NCBI GenBank assembly: GCA_964394145.1 | Contig: CAYMVL010000020.1 | Coordinates: 1 to 64,000, forward strand | Direction of reading: 5' to 3' | Length of the DNA stretch: 64,000 nucleotides | Source: JAFGBN01 sp964394145 | GTDB taxonomy: Bacteria > Chloroflexota > Dehalococcoidia > GIF9 > AB-539-J10 | Shown here: positions 25,853 to 34,037 of the stretch, one piece after another | How the letters are laid out: the number at the start of each line of letters is the position of its first letter | Numbering within the stretch: position 1 is the first letter of the stretch | Notes under the pieces: generated by a model | Told to the model about the DNA's origin: nothing | What the model saw: only the letters and a program-made list of their open reading frames with translations | Database searches by the model: none | Program-made: the position numbers and the translations under genes

Positions 25853-27089
25853 CCAGAGATGGGAACTGGTAGACAAGATATCCAGGGAAACCGTAGAACT
25901 CGGCAAGCATGAGCTCTCCCTGAAGGATGCCCTGGCCGATGTTACTGTCAGACCGGCGACCGGCATACCGTTTGCTGTCGCAGTCATATACGGGTTCTGG
26001 ATGTTCTTCCGCGGGTTCGCCGGGACTTTGTTTACCGATGGTTTCCTCGTCAAGATTTTTGATGGTCTCTGGTTGCCCTGGTTACAAGCCAGTTTCCCGG
26101 GAAAGGATACCTGGCTGTATTTCATCCTCGTGGGTAACCCCTTAGCCAACAACTCCTTTGAAGCTTTCGGAGTACTCACGAGCGGGCTTTTTCTTGCTAT
26201 AGGTGTGGTCCTTCCGGCAATAGTGGCATTCTACCTCATATTTGCCATTCTGGAAGATATCGGATATATGCCCAGATTGGCTGTTCTTGTTGATACTGTA
26301 TTCCATCGGATCGGCCTACACGGCTTCGCCATCGTACCTACCATTCTTGCCCTGGGATGTAACGTTCCTGGTGTAGCAGCTACCAGAGCGCTGGAGACGG
26401 GTAAGCAGAGGTTCTTGGCCATAACGCTATTGGGTGTATTCATTCCCTGCGGAGCTCAAATTGCAGTAATGCAAGGAATGATTCCCAACCTGATAGGCTG
26501 GATTTTCCTCGCTTTGGCAGCCGGATATTTTGCCGTTGGCTGGATTCTCAACAGGATTGTGCCTGGAGAATCGCCTGAGATACTGATGGACGTGCCACCG
26601 TATCAATCGCCGACTGCGAGGAATATATGGGCTAAGCTCTGGACCAGAACGATCAAGTTCATTACGGTTGCGGTCCCCTTTGTTCTGCTGGGCTGCGTTA
26701 TCGTGGCTGCCTTATATATGAGCGGGGCCATGGATACGCTGGCAAGCGTCTTGAGCCCCGTTATAACTGGTGTATTCGGTCTGCCTCAAGATACTGCAGT
26801 TGCCATGATTGCAGGATTCCTGAGGAAGGACCTGGCCGTAGGAACAATTGGTATGCTTGCTGCAGGAGGAGTAACTATAACGGTATACCAGGTGTTTACT
26901 GCTGTGGTATTGCTCAGCATCTACTTCCCCTGCTTAGCTACATTCGCATTGATGATGAAGGAATTGAGGTGGAAGGGAATTCTGGGAGCGTTGGCCACTC
27001 TGATAGTGGTGGTCTTTGCTTATGGAGCTATACTGCACGCAATAGGATTATCCGGAATAGGGAGTGACGCCTGGGTTCCGGTGGAATAA
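25836..27089 (+). CDS. feoB: FeoB membrane domain (separate ORF)
   Basis: A 417-aa polytopic protein matching the transmembrane half of FeoB, containing Gate-like and nucleoside-recognition segments. A short helical linker (residues 1-45) leads to the first membrane helix at GIPFAVAVIYGFWMFF. The conserved gate motifs ILALGCNVPGVAATRALE (with the membrane Cys) and VFIPCGAQIAV follow. No ATG or GTG is available in this frame upstream; the first start is TTG at 25836, inside the end of the GTPase gene, with AAGTGGGAAC as a weak ribosome-binding site. The frame is +1 relative to the GTPase. Confidence 0.88.
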   Translation: MELTVDQRWELVDKISRETVELGKHELSLKDALADVTVRPATGIPFAVAVIYGFWMFFRGFAGTLFTDGFLVKIFDGLWLPWLQASFPGKDTWLYFILVGNPLANNSFEAFGVLTSGLFLAIGVVLPAIVAFYLIFAILEDIGYMPRLAVLVDTVFHRIGLHGFAIVPTILALGCNVPGVAATRALETGKQRFLAITLLGVFIPCGAQIAVMQGMIPNLIGWIFLALAAGYFAVGWILNRIVPGESPEILMDVPPYQSPTARNIWAKLWTRTIKFITVAVPFVLLGCVIVAALYMSGAMDTLASVLSPVITGVFGLPQDTAVAMIAGFLRKDLAVGTIGMLAAGGVTITVYQVFTAVVLLSIYFPCLATFALMMKELRWKGILGALATLIVVVFAYGAILHAIGLSGIGSDAWVPVE

Positions 27090-27095
27090 GGACTG

Positions 27096-27557
27096 GTGAT
27101 TTCAATAGTGAGTAAGAAGGTAGCAAGATTTGGCAGCATATACTTCGGCATCTTTGGTGCTGTCGTATTGATATCCGGTATAGCGGGATTTGTGGTCATG
27201 TCACTACACGGAACGAAAGGAGTTGTCTGGGGGCCTCTGGAGATGTCAGGTATGTTCCTGGCATGGGAGGCCATTATCCTCGTCGCTGCCGGTGCTATGT
27301 ATCTGTCCAGCGCCGCCAATTTCGGAGACATGCGCCAGCTGGCAAAATCTCTGGCGGCGAGCGTAATGATATGGATTCTTGCCGGGATAGCAATATGGGC
27401 TATGTTTACCAATTCAATTCCCGGAGGAGAAGAAGGACCCTGGTTTAATCCTCCATCGGATTTTATAGCCAGCTATGCCCCACCCTATGTTCCGGCAATA
27501 TTCCTGTTGCCCTTCTCACTGGCAATAATTTATCCCATTCGCAGCAAGAGAAAGTAG
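27096..27557 (+). CDS. four-helix membrane protein in the feo operon
   Basis: A 153-aa protein with about four predicted membrane helices (around residues 12-34, 48-68, 83-103 and 130-147). No family is recognised. The start is GTG at 27096, with another GTG at 27108. It sits 6 nt after feoB and 7 nt before the ATPase gene, so it is in the iron-uptake operon. It may be an accessory subunit of the transporter, which is inference from position only. Confidence 0.7.
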   Translation: MISIVSKKVARFGSIYFGIFGAVVLISGIAGFVVMSLHGTKGVVWGPLEMSGMFLAWEAIILVAAGAMYLSSAANFGDMRQLAKSLAASVMIWILAGIAIWAMFTNSIPGGEEGPWFNPPSDFIASYAPPYVPAIFLLPFSLAIIYPIRSKRK

Positions 27558-27564
27558 GAGCAAA

Positions 27565-28509
27565 ATGAAGAATGATCAGGTCACGAAGAAACAGTTGTCC
27601 TCAAGAGCTAGAAAAAACATGGCTGCAAAGAAAATGCCACTGCATGGTGCGCGAATTGGCCTGTTTGGCAAAGGAGGAGCCGGCAAGAGTACAGTATCCG
27701 TGCTACTGGCCAGGGGATTACGTCAGCGCGGTTATCCAGTGTGTGTCCTGGATGCTGATTCAACCAACATGGGGCTATTTCGGGCTTTGGAGCTTACCCG
27801 GTCACCAAGACCTTTGATAGACTACTTCGGCGGTGCGGTTTTTAGAGGCGGAGCTGTCACCTGCCCCGTGGATGATCCCACCCCCTTAGCCGATGCCGAA
27901 ATTGACTTGGAGACTCTCCCACCGGAGTATTATGCCGAAAGCCCGGACGGGATTATACTGGTCACCGCCGGCAAGATAGGTGATAAGGGCCCGGGCGGCT
28001 GTGACGGCCCCATCGCCAAAATCTCGCGCGATCTTCGTCTTCGCTTTAAAGGTGATTCGCCTGTTACCCTGGTGGACTTCAAGGCAGGCTTCGAGGACGT
28101 CGCTCGCGGTGTTATCACCAGCCTGGACTGGGCAATTGTTGTTATAGACCCTACAAGTACTTCGGTCGAAATGGCGGTAAATATGAAGCGCTTGGTAGAG
28201 CAAATTAGAGCGGATACACTGCCCGCGACCAGTCATCTAGAAAGCCCTGAACTGGTTGCCCTGGCAAATAAGATTTTCACCGAGGCTGCTATCAAAGGTG
28301 TTTCGTTCGTGCTAAATCGAGTTCAAAGTGACGAGCAAGCGGAGTATTTGCGCCAGAGACTAGCTGAAGCAGGAATCGAGCCCGTTGGACTGATTCCTGA
28401 GACTCCTTCTATTTCACTTTCCTGGCTGAAGGGTACGCCTCTAAGCGTAAATCATACGATGATTCAGGTCCAGAAACTCTTAGGTGAGCTGGAAGATGTA
28501 ATCAGGTGA
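27565..28509 (+). CDS. MinD/ParA-type P-loop ATPase in the feo operon
   Basis: A 314-aa SIMIBI-class ATPase. The deviant Walker A is GKGGAGKSTVSVLLARGL at about residues 35-52, followed by VLDADSTNMGLFRALEL. Later come GKIGDKGPGGCDGPIAK and the VTLVDFKAGFEDVARGV segment (Walker B-like). It resembles the CooC/NubA-like branch, which loads metals or Fe-S clusters into enzymes. It has a Lys/Arg-rich N-terminal extension of about 30 residues. The ATG is preceded by GTAGGAGC. A role in handling the iron imported by FeoB is plausible but inferred. Confidence 0.82.
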   Translation: MKNDQVTKKQLSSRARKNMAAKKMPLHGARIGLFGKGGAGKSTVSVLLARGLRQRGYPVCVLDADSTNMGLFRALELTRSPRPLIDYFGGAVFRGGAVTCPVDDPTPLADAEIDLETLPPEYYAESPDGIILVTAGKIGDKGPGGCDGPIAKISRDLRLRFKGDSPVTLVDFKAGFEDVARGVITSLDWAIVVIDPTSTSVEMAVNMKRLVEQIRADTLPATSHLESPELVALANKIFTEAAIKGVSFVLNRVQSDEQAEYLRQRLAEAGIEPVGLIPETPSISLSWLKGTPLSVNHTMIQVQKLLGELEDVIR

Positions 28510-28703
28510 AGCCAGCACTTTCGGAGACACCTTTGATCCGATGAGATGATGCAAATTGAACTTGCAGCTTCATAATCACAGTTGATTCTGCCGCTGCAAA
28601 CTGGTACTGAGATCAGAGACCGCCCGCTTACTCACCCTTGCCAGTGCTCACCCATCCTCTATTCTTGCCAGTTGAACTCTGTCGGCTGACGGTATTTCTA
28701 AAG

Positions 28704-28775
28704 CTCCTCGGGCAGGACTCGAACCTACAACCATACGGTTAACAGCCGTCCGCTCTACCATTGAGCTACCGAGGA
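28704..28775 (-). tRNA. tRNA-Asn (GTT)
   Basis: Minus-strand cloverleaf with acceptor TCCTCGG/CCGAGGA, anticodon loop CTGTTAA (GTT) and T arm GTAGGTTCGAGTCCTGC. CCA is not encoded. First of a four-tRNA group. Confidence 0.95.
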
Positions 28776-28822
28776 ACGCTCACTCTGGAAAAGCTCCTTT
28801 TCCAGAAGCTCCCGCTACTTCG

Positions 28823-28893
28823 CTGCCGAGCCTGGATTCGAACCAGGGCTTAAGGATCCAAAGTCCTCCGTGCTACCGCTACACAACTCGGCA
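28823..28893 (-). tRNA. tRNA-Gln (TTG)
   Basis: Minus-strand cloverleaf, acceptor TGCCGAG/CTCGGCA, anticodon loop CTTTGGA (TTG), T arm CTGGTTCGAATCCAG. Discriminator G. Confidence 0.94.
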
Positions 28894-28906
28894 TCATATT
28901 ATGCAC

Positions 28907-28991
28907 TGCCGAAGGTCGGAGTCGAACCGACACGGGAATTACTTCCCAACAGTTTTTGAGACTGCCGCGTCTACCATTCCGCCACTTCGGC
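28907..28991 (-). tRNA. tRNA-Leu (CAA)
   Basis: 85-nt type II tRNA on the minus strand. The acceptor is GCCGAAG/CTTCGGC, the anticodon loop CTCAAAA (CAA, codon UUG), and there is a long variable arm (GTTGGGAAGTAATTCCCGTG). The T arm is CGGTTCGACTCCG. Confidence 0.94.
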
Positions 28992-29000
28992 GTTCAAATA

Positions 29001-29045
29001 TGCCGCGGAGCAGAGCCAAACTGCCGACACGTAGACTTTCACTCC
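29001..29045 (-). repeat. degenerate copy of the tRNA-Phe 3' half
   Basis: These 45 bases match the 3' half of the intact tRNA-Phe at 30548-30592 in 37 positions and in the same orientation. The T arm and anticodon region are recognisable but broken (the closing pairs are lost), and the 5' half is absent. Intact tRNA, intervening DNA and a partial 3' copy is the geometry left by an element integrated in a tRNA 3' end. A decayed tandem tRNA duplicate is the alternative. Confidence 0.6.
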
Positions 29046-29310
29046 CTCCCAGAATATCCACAGGTTAAGCGGTTTCCTCGCCTACCTCAGGCAGGGACTC
29101 ACTCCAAGCACTTTAGAATTCTACCACCGCCACTCAAGTCGTGCAATTGGGCTGTCTTGATAAGATAGCGCAGGCAAAGACATCAAAGAGTCCATCAAGT
29201 CCCTGCATCTTAGCAATGGTAATAAACGTGCTTGCTTCATGGCATTGAGAACCTTCCGTGATTGGCTCATTGCCATAGTTCTACTTGTCCCCTCAAACAC
29301 CATGACAATA
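29046..29310. other. decayed region, no intact gene
   Basis: Holds only short open frames. One plus-strand frame of 35 codons (29239-29346, starting MALRTFRDWLIAIVLLVPSN) looks faintly like the start of a membrane-associated acyltransferase, but I cannot support it as a gene. Confidence 0.3.
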
Positions 29311-29529
29311 TTACGAATGGTGCTCCTCAGACTGAGCGGCAACTAGCTCCCGCTCTGACCAGGGAGCTAGTAGATCATTGACAGCCTGTGCTGCGGCCAT
29401 TCCCCACACAGCCGCCCCCACACCCCTGCCCTGGATGTGTAGCATCTATCATAGCCTTGGGTCAGGAAAGCGCTGGCCCGCTATAGATACACAGCGCGCC
29501 GCTGAAGCCCCAGGATAGCCTGAAGCCAT
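29311..29529 (-). pseudogene. decayed reading frame with two in-frame stops
   Basis: On the minus strand one frame reads MASGYPGASAARCVSIAGQR, continues to ...PDPRL, hits TGA TAG, and continues MLHIQGRGVGAAVWGMAAAQ then AVNDLLAPWSERELV to a TAA at 29311-29313. The Gly/Ala-rich GRGVGAAVWGMAAAQAV segment resembles the C-terminus of FAD-dependent oxidoreductases, but this is tentative. The adjacent stops and lack of an upstream start suggest a dying gene. Confidence 0.35.
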
Positions 29530-29608
29530 ATTATAGGCTCACAGCTATGCTAAAAGACCGTAACTTATAGCCACCCCTCCTGCTGGCTTTGAAGTAGCCT
29601 TTTCACGC

Positions 29609-29767
29609 TTATGTCTTGGCAAGAACAAGGGGCTCATGAACTTTGCTTTCCTTTTCGCCCGATCTTCGCAAGACGGCCATTCCTGAACGAACACGTCGCT
29701 TACTCGATGCCCTTCGTTTCTCCTGCTCCTCAAAGTACCTGTCTATATAGTATGCCAACTCGTTCAC
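29609..29767 (-). CDS. small charged hypothetical protein (52 aa)
   Basis: A GTG-started frame with a very strong ribosome-binding site (GGGGAGGTGCAAA). It encodes NELAYYIDRYFEEQEKRRAS and then an Arg/Ser-rich stretch, ending ...EPLVLAKT. The first 20 residues could be an amphipathic helix; the rest is basic. No family is recognised. It lies in the decayed stretch between the tRNA-Phe copies, so it may be cargo of a lost element or the start of a truncated gene. Confidence 0.4.
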   Translation of the reverse strand: MNELAYYIDRYFEEQEKRRASSKRRVRSGMAVLRRSGEKESKVHEPLVLAKT

Positions 29768-30015
29768 TTTGCACCTCCCCTCATTCATTAACTACATAGT
29801 AAAACGCCGAAAAAACCAAAAAGGTTTAGCCACAACATTGCAATTTTGTTTAGACCTCTGATGAGTCATAGAAATCTTCTGTGGGCATACAACGGGCTGC
29901 ATGAGACTGGTTAGCGTATCTGTTCCCTATTCTCAGTAAGAAGCATCAAATTTCTCGGTCGGACATGCGCTATCAGCTCGGGTATATCTTGCGCGTACAT
30001 GCCGATCAGTGCTAA

Positions 30016-30037
30016 ACTTAAGTCGTAGGACTTAAGT
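30016..30037 (+). promoter_or_regulatory. perfect inverted repeat over the DUF5658 start
   Basis: ACTTAAGTC-GTAG-GACTTAAGT: 9-bp perfect arms with a 4-nt loop, ending one base before the ATG at 30039. The only ribosome-binding candidate (GTAGGA) lies in its loop and inner stem. It may be an operator or a hairpin that hides the translation start. Confidence 0.5.
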
Positions 30038-30038
30038 C

Positions 30039-30347
30039 ATGACAGCGCTCAAATCGGCACTTAACTACACAGGTTTGAAGACTGGCATCCTGTTGATTGC
30101 TGTTTTTGTCGGGCTGAATATCCTGGATGCCTGGCTCACGGGGGTCGCGCTCGGGCTCGGAAGCAGTGAACTCAACCCCATTCTTGGTGTGAGGTTCGGC
30201 AGCAGCATGCTTATCAAGGGGCTGCTCTCCTCTCTAATAGTCATGGCCCTGGTCTTATTCAAGCGACCTGGACTGCTGAAGCCGCTGAGCGTTGGAATGC
30301 TCCTCGTTTGTGCCTGGAACAGCCTTGCTATCTGGTCCTGGAGCTAA
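30039..30347 (+). CDS. DUF5658-like membrane protein
   Basis: A 102-aa protein with three predicted membrane helices. It carries the family pattern LNILDAWLTGVALGLGSSELNPILG (helix with Asp, then xxELNPxL), followed by KGLLSSLIVMALVLF and a last helix. Function is unknown. The start overlaps a perfect inverted repeat. It lies alone between decayed DNA and tRNA-Phe. Confidence 0.7.
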   Translation: MTALKSALNYTGLKTGILLIAVFVGLNILDAWLTGVALGLGSSELNPILGVRFGSSMLIKGLLSSLIVMALVLFKRPGLLKPLSVGMLLVCAWNSLAIWSWS

Positions 30348-30547
30348 GACCTGCCTTCTTTGTGTTGCACCCTGTGACATCAATCTCTCCGCCGGATGCA
30401 TCTGACATATTTGTTCGATTCTCTGAGGCTATAAGAAAACGCATAGCTCCCAACTATCAGGGGCTATGCAAGCTACTCTGGAAGCAGAACTCAAGAGAAA
30501 CGCTGATTATCAATCGATTCAGGGCAAAATATGAACAGGACTAACTG

Positions 30548-30620
<73 letters not shown>

Positions 30621-30663
30621 TCCACGGATATTCTAAGGTTTCCTCGCTCTAGTGTCAAGGACA

Positions 30664-31230
30664 CTAGCTTTGACCACCCGGCTTCACCAGAGGGATGTTA
30701 GCGGCGCACAAAGGGCATTCGTCAGGTGAGTAGACTGTGGTGGGGAAGCGAAGACAGCTGAAAAAGGGCAAAGCAAAGTCTATCTCTCCGGGACTGCGGT
30801 CGACCAGCACAGCGACTCCGATGACACGCCCGCCGAGATTATTCACCGCGGCTATCGTCTCCCTTATAGATCCTCCCGTGGTCAGGATGTCATCGACAAC
30901 AAGGACACGTTCACCGGGAGCGATTTCGAAATCACGCCGAAAGATTCTTATATCTCGCTCCTTCTCGGCAAAGATGCTCCTAGCCCCTAGCTGGCGAGCA
31001 GTCTCAAAAGCCAGAATAATGCCGCCGGTCGTTGGCCCCGCAACCAGGTCTACCTTAGCAGCCCCAAAATGCTCAGCAATAACTTGACATAGCTTTGAAG
31101 TATAGACCGGGTACTGGAGAATACGGAACTTCTCCAAATAGACGGGCGAGTGCAGTCCGGAGGCGAGGAGGAAATGCCCCTCCTTTATTGCGCCGCTTGC
31201 TCTAAACATGCTCAGTATTTCATCGCTCAA
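30664..31230 (-). CDS. pyrE: orotate phosphoribosyltransferase
   Basis: Converts orotate and PRPP to OMP in pyrimidine synthesis. The PRPP loop RVLVVDDILTTGGSIRETI is clear, and the N-terminal EGHFLLASGLHSPVYLEKF matches the family. The open frame runs to 31500, but that extension is only the shadow of lepB. I start at TTG 31230, one base after the lepB stop, with GGGGTG as ribosome-binding site (188 aa, normal length). GTG at 31239 is the alternative. The C-terminus has a DECPLCAANIPLVKPG tail with a CxxC-like pair, seen in some archaeal-type enzymes. It is separate from the pyr operon at 42-51 kb. Confidence 0.93.
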   Translation of the reverse strand: MSDEILSMFRASGAIKEGHFLLASGLHSPVYLEKFRILQYPVYTSKLCQVIAEHFGAAKVDLVAGPTTGGIILAFETARQLGARSIFAEKERDIRIFRRDFEIAPGERVLVVDDILTTGGSIRETIAAVNNLGGRVIGVAVLVDRSPGEIDFALPFFSCLRFPTTVYSPDECPLCAANIPLVKPGGQS

Positions 31231-31231
31231 A

Positions 31232-31804
31232 TTACACACCCCAGCTGCACTGCAGATTACTTGCCTCGAGTCCCCCCACTTCAGCCAGCTCAGGATAGCT
31301 ATAATGTTTAACCAACTGCCACTTGCCCGGTGGCCAGTACACAAACCAGGCCTTGCCGATAATGCTGTCGCGGGGCACGGTCCAGCCCCTATGTGAGTCA
31401 TTGGCATTGTTACGGTTATCCCCGAGGACAAAATATTCATCCGCGGGGATCTCTCGGGCTGCCATTGTGTAATGTGGTGGCTCTTTAATATATGACTCAT
31501 CTATGGCTACATTGTTGATGAGGACCTTGCCATCCTTAACCTCCACCGTTTCTCCCGGCAAGCCAATAATTCGCTTGATATATGGGAATTCAGAGTCGTT
31601 CGGGGGATCAAAGACAACCACCTCTCCCCGTTCAGGGTCGGAGAAAAAATAACTTGCCTTACTTACCATAACCCATTCACCATCTTCGATGTTCGGCAAC
31701 ATGCAGGAGTACTGTACGGTGTAGCCTTGCAGAGTGACTCGAAGAAGAGCAAAGACGGCGACGGCTATGAGCACTATGATGCCTATTTCACGAAACCATC
31801 TCAT
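31232..31804 (-). CDS. lepB: signal peptidase I with Cys at the nucleophile position
   Basis: Membrane protease that removes signal peptides from exported proteins. The 190-aa protein has one N-terminal membrane helix (residues 6-24). The catalytic Lys is in YIKRIIGLPGETV (K77), and the C-terminal box is GDNRNNANDSHRGW. The catalytic box, normally S-M-x-P, reads S-C-M-L-P-N-I here: Cys34 stands where the nucleophilic Ser should be, with a Ser one position earlier. The other residues are intact, so a thiol enzyme is possible. It is followed by pyrE after 1 nt. Confidence 0.93.
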   Translation of the reverse strand: MRWFREIGIIVLIAVAVFALLRVTLQGYTVQYSCMLPNIEDGEWVMVSKASYFFSDPERGEVVVFDPPNDSEFPYIKRIIGLPGETVEVKDGKVLINNVAIDESYIKEPPHYTMAAREIPADEYFVLGDNRNNANDSHRGWTVPRDSIIGKAWFVYWPPGKWQLVKHYSYPELAEVGGLEASNLQCSWGV

Positions 31805-31941
31805 CTATAAACCTATTCTATCATTGGGAATAAACTAAAAGCCAACTCATCACTATAGTTTACAGCCTGTTCCACCTAGCTCGGGGCCGATAGCGCATGG
31901 TAGATAACAAGAGACACTAGTTTACCGGGAGCCAGCAACTA

Positions 31942-32433
31942 TTATAGCTCCACTATCTGACCGCGCATTTCCTCCAAGTCAATCAGCGCAACTGTTTGAC
32001 GACCGGTAAGGTAACCGCAGACTTCTCCGGGGTTAACCAGTAGAGTTTCGCCCTCAATAATCCCCGCCTTATGATTGTGCCCGCGGACAACCAGATCATA
32101 GTAGCCGGACTTGGCTAGCGAATCGACAATCTCTTCATGTATGCCATGTAGCAAAGCAATCTTCTTCCTGCCCAGCCGCAGCGCAGCAAAATCTCCCAGA
32201 GGCGTAACTCCGATTTCAGCAAACCTTAGCCTGACAAAATCTCGGTCGCCTTCATTGTTTCCCCAGACGAAGTGTAAATTCGCCTTCAGCTTGGAGAATA
32301 GTGGCACTACAAATGGGGATACAAGGTCACCGGCATGCAAGACGTCAGTCACCCCCTCCGAGTTAAAGAAACTGATGGCTTTATCAACCGCGTCAAGCCG
32401 ATCATGAGTATCCGCCATGGCTCCAATTATCAT
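31942..32433 (-). CDS. YfcE/MJ0936-family phosphodiesterase
   Basis: A 163-aa calcineurin-like metallophosphodiesterase. Metal-ligand motifs appear in order: DTHDR, HAGDLVSP, WGNNEGDRD, LLHGIHEE and RGHNHKAG. Family members act on cyclic or linear phosphodiesters. The ribosome-binding site ACGGAGG precedes the ATG. No clear operon partner. Confidence 0.93.
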   Translation of the reverse strand: MIIGAMADTHDRLDAVDKAISFFNSEGVTDVLHAGDLVSPFVVPLFSKLKANLHFVWGNNEGDRDFVRLRFAEIGVTPLGDFAALRLGRKKIALLHGIHEEIVDSLAKSGYYDLVVRGHNHKAGIIEGETLLVNPGEVCGYLTGRQTVALIDLEEMRGQIVEL

Positions 32434-33167
32434 CTGCTGCCTCCGTCTATTATTTCACCCCTAATCATAGCAGCAGCAACAGTTGAATAAGAAGCCAGGT
32501 CATGATCTATCTAATCTTCAGGGCCGAACATCCTGCTTGCTAACTGAGAGACCGGGCGTCTGCCTATTTTATGCCTCGTCTGGCTCTTCCTGATTATACA
32601 CGGTAAGATGCATTTCAAAGAAATTGCTGCCTTTCGCCGGCAATATCATTAGAAGTTCTCAGGTATAAGCGCCAGATGCTTCCACCTCCACTGCCTCAAA
32701 TTCAAGCACACGCCCCCCGGAAACGGTACTCTCAGTCAAGAAATAGACACCTTGACGCGATCAAAACCCAGCTCAAAATATCATCTGAAATGGATATCCG
32801 GGCCAGGGTCTTGCTTTCAGCTACTGCGTTGTCGGAACGGGTTTCAGGAACTGTTTCGTCTCGACCTATAAGCCCGGAGGACATGAATAGCGATGGAGTG
32901 TGCAGCCATTTGTCTCGGCCAAGGGAAAGCGACGCACTAGATAATCTGGCTCAATCTTCAGCATCTGACTTGTGTTATACTGGCAGTCAATTTATTCATA
33001 TTGAATTTGCTGAGCAGTCGAGCGATTGCCGGTAGCTTCGACCGAGCTGGCAACGACAGAAGGCCGCCGAAGACCTAAGCGCGCTACAAGTAGGGAGGCG
33101 AAAGTGAAAGCTCAGCATGCCGAAGCGGATTGGCTCGATAGAAAACACTTCTAAAAGGAGTTGCAAA
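32434..33167. other. 734-bp region without an intact gene; possible coding remnant
   Basis: A plus-strand frame at 32676-33035 has no ribosome-binding site and poor coding character. On the minus strand, 32884 down to 32569 reads as pieces of one protein in two frames (MSSGLIGRDETVPETRSDNA..., then ESTVSGGRVLEFEAVEVEAS..., an in-frame stop, then LPAKGSNFFEMHLTVYNQEE). This suggests a decayed gene that I cannot name. Nothing else is recognised. Confidence 0.3.
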
Positions 33168-34037
33168 GTGCCAGATGTTACTGTTATGACGGATACTGTA
33201 AGCTATATGCCGGAAGAAATAGCTAATAGTTACAACATAACGCAAGCCCCTACATATATCATAATCAATGGTAAAGCACATGCTGAGAACCGGCTCAATT
33301 TAGCAGAATTCTACAAGTCGGTGCCGAAATGGAAAGAAGAGAATAATCTGCCCACGACTTCACCTCCTTCCCCCGACGATTTTGTGAAGGCCTATCGCAA
33401 ACTAAGTAAGGATTACGGAGCTATAGTATATATTGGCTATAGTAAACACCTTGGTATGGCTGTAGAGTCGGCTTCGCTGGCAAAGGAATTGGTTAAAGAA
33501 GAATTGGCCAAGACCAAGATAGAACTGCTTGACTCAAAGACATGGGGTGGAGCCCAAATGCTCATTACGCTGGAAACTGCTAGAGCAGCTCTTGCAGGCA
33601 GTGACCTGAAGGAGGTACTGAAGATAGCTAAGGAGATGATAACAAAGGTGAATCTCATTATGCTATCGGACAACCTGTACTACCTGGCTAAGGGTGGCAG
33701 AATACACAAAGCACGCCCGTGGGCAGATTCCAAAATCAGCAATACAGCAATATTGAAGCTGGATGCTTCCACTGATGGGAAGACTACGCCCCTCGCAAGG
33801 TGCAAGACCAAAGGCGAGACACTTGACACACTATTCAATCTGGTACGGAATCAGCACATTGATAGTAGATTGCACGTTGCCATTAATCATGCTGACGCTT
33901 TGGCTGAAGCTATTCAGCTTCAAGAAAAAGTCTCATCACAATTCCAGTGTGAAGAGATATTTGTAAGCAATATTGGTCCCCTGGTTACCACTCACACAGG
34001 ACTAGGAACCCGTGCCTTCTGTTGGTGGGCAGAATAG
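33168..34037 (+). CDS. DegV-family fatty-acid-binding protein
   Basis: A 289-aa DegV (FakB-like) protein, binding a fatty acid for phosphorylation by FakA-type kinases. Marks are VTVMTDTVSYMPEE at the start, PTTSPPSPDDFVKAY (ligand-pocket TSxPS-like motif), and ELLDSKTWGGAQMLI (the usual DSxxxS-like site varies). The later LSDNLYYLAKGGRIHKA matches the family strongly. The start is GTG at 33168 after AAAAGGAG; the frame also has an ATG at 33117, but without a ribosome-binding site. No fakA is nearby. Confidence 0.9.
   Translation: MPDVTVMTDTVSYMPEEIANSYNITQAPTYIIINGKAHAENRLNLAEFYKSVPKWKEENNLPTTSPPSPDDFVKAYRKLSKDYGAIVYIGYSKHLGMAVESASLAKELVKEELAKTKIELLDSKTWGGAQMLITLETARAALAGSDLKEVLKIAKEMITKVNLIMLSDNLYYLAKGGRIHKARPWADSKISNTAILKLDASTDGKTTPLARCKTKGETLDTLFNLVRNQHIDSRLHVAINHADALAEAIQLQEKVSSQFQCEEIFVSNIGPLVTTHTGLGTRAFCWWAE

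Noticed and set aside
31231..31500. Long N-terminal extension of pyrE
   Set aside because: It lies opposite no separate gene but wholly inside lepB, in another frame. The family start matches TTG 31230.
32676..33035. Plus-strand 119-codon frame
   Set aside because: No ribosome-binding site, Pro/Ser/Arg-rich without domain character, and no family recognised.
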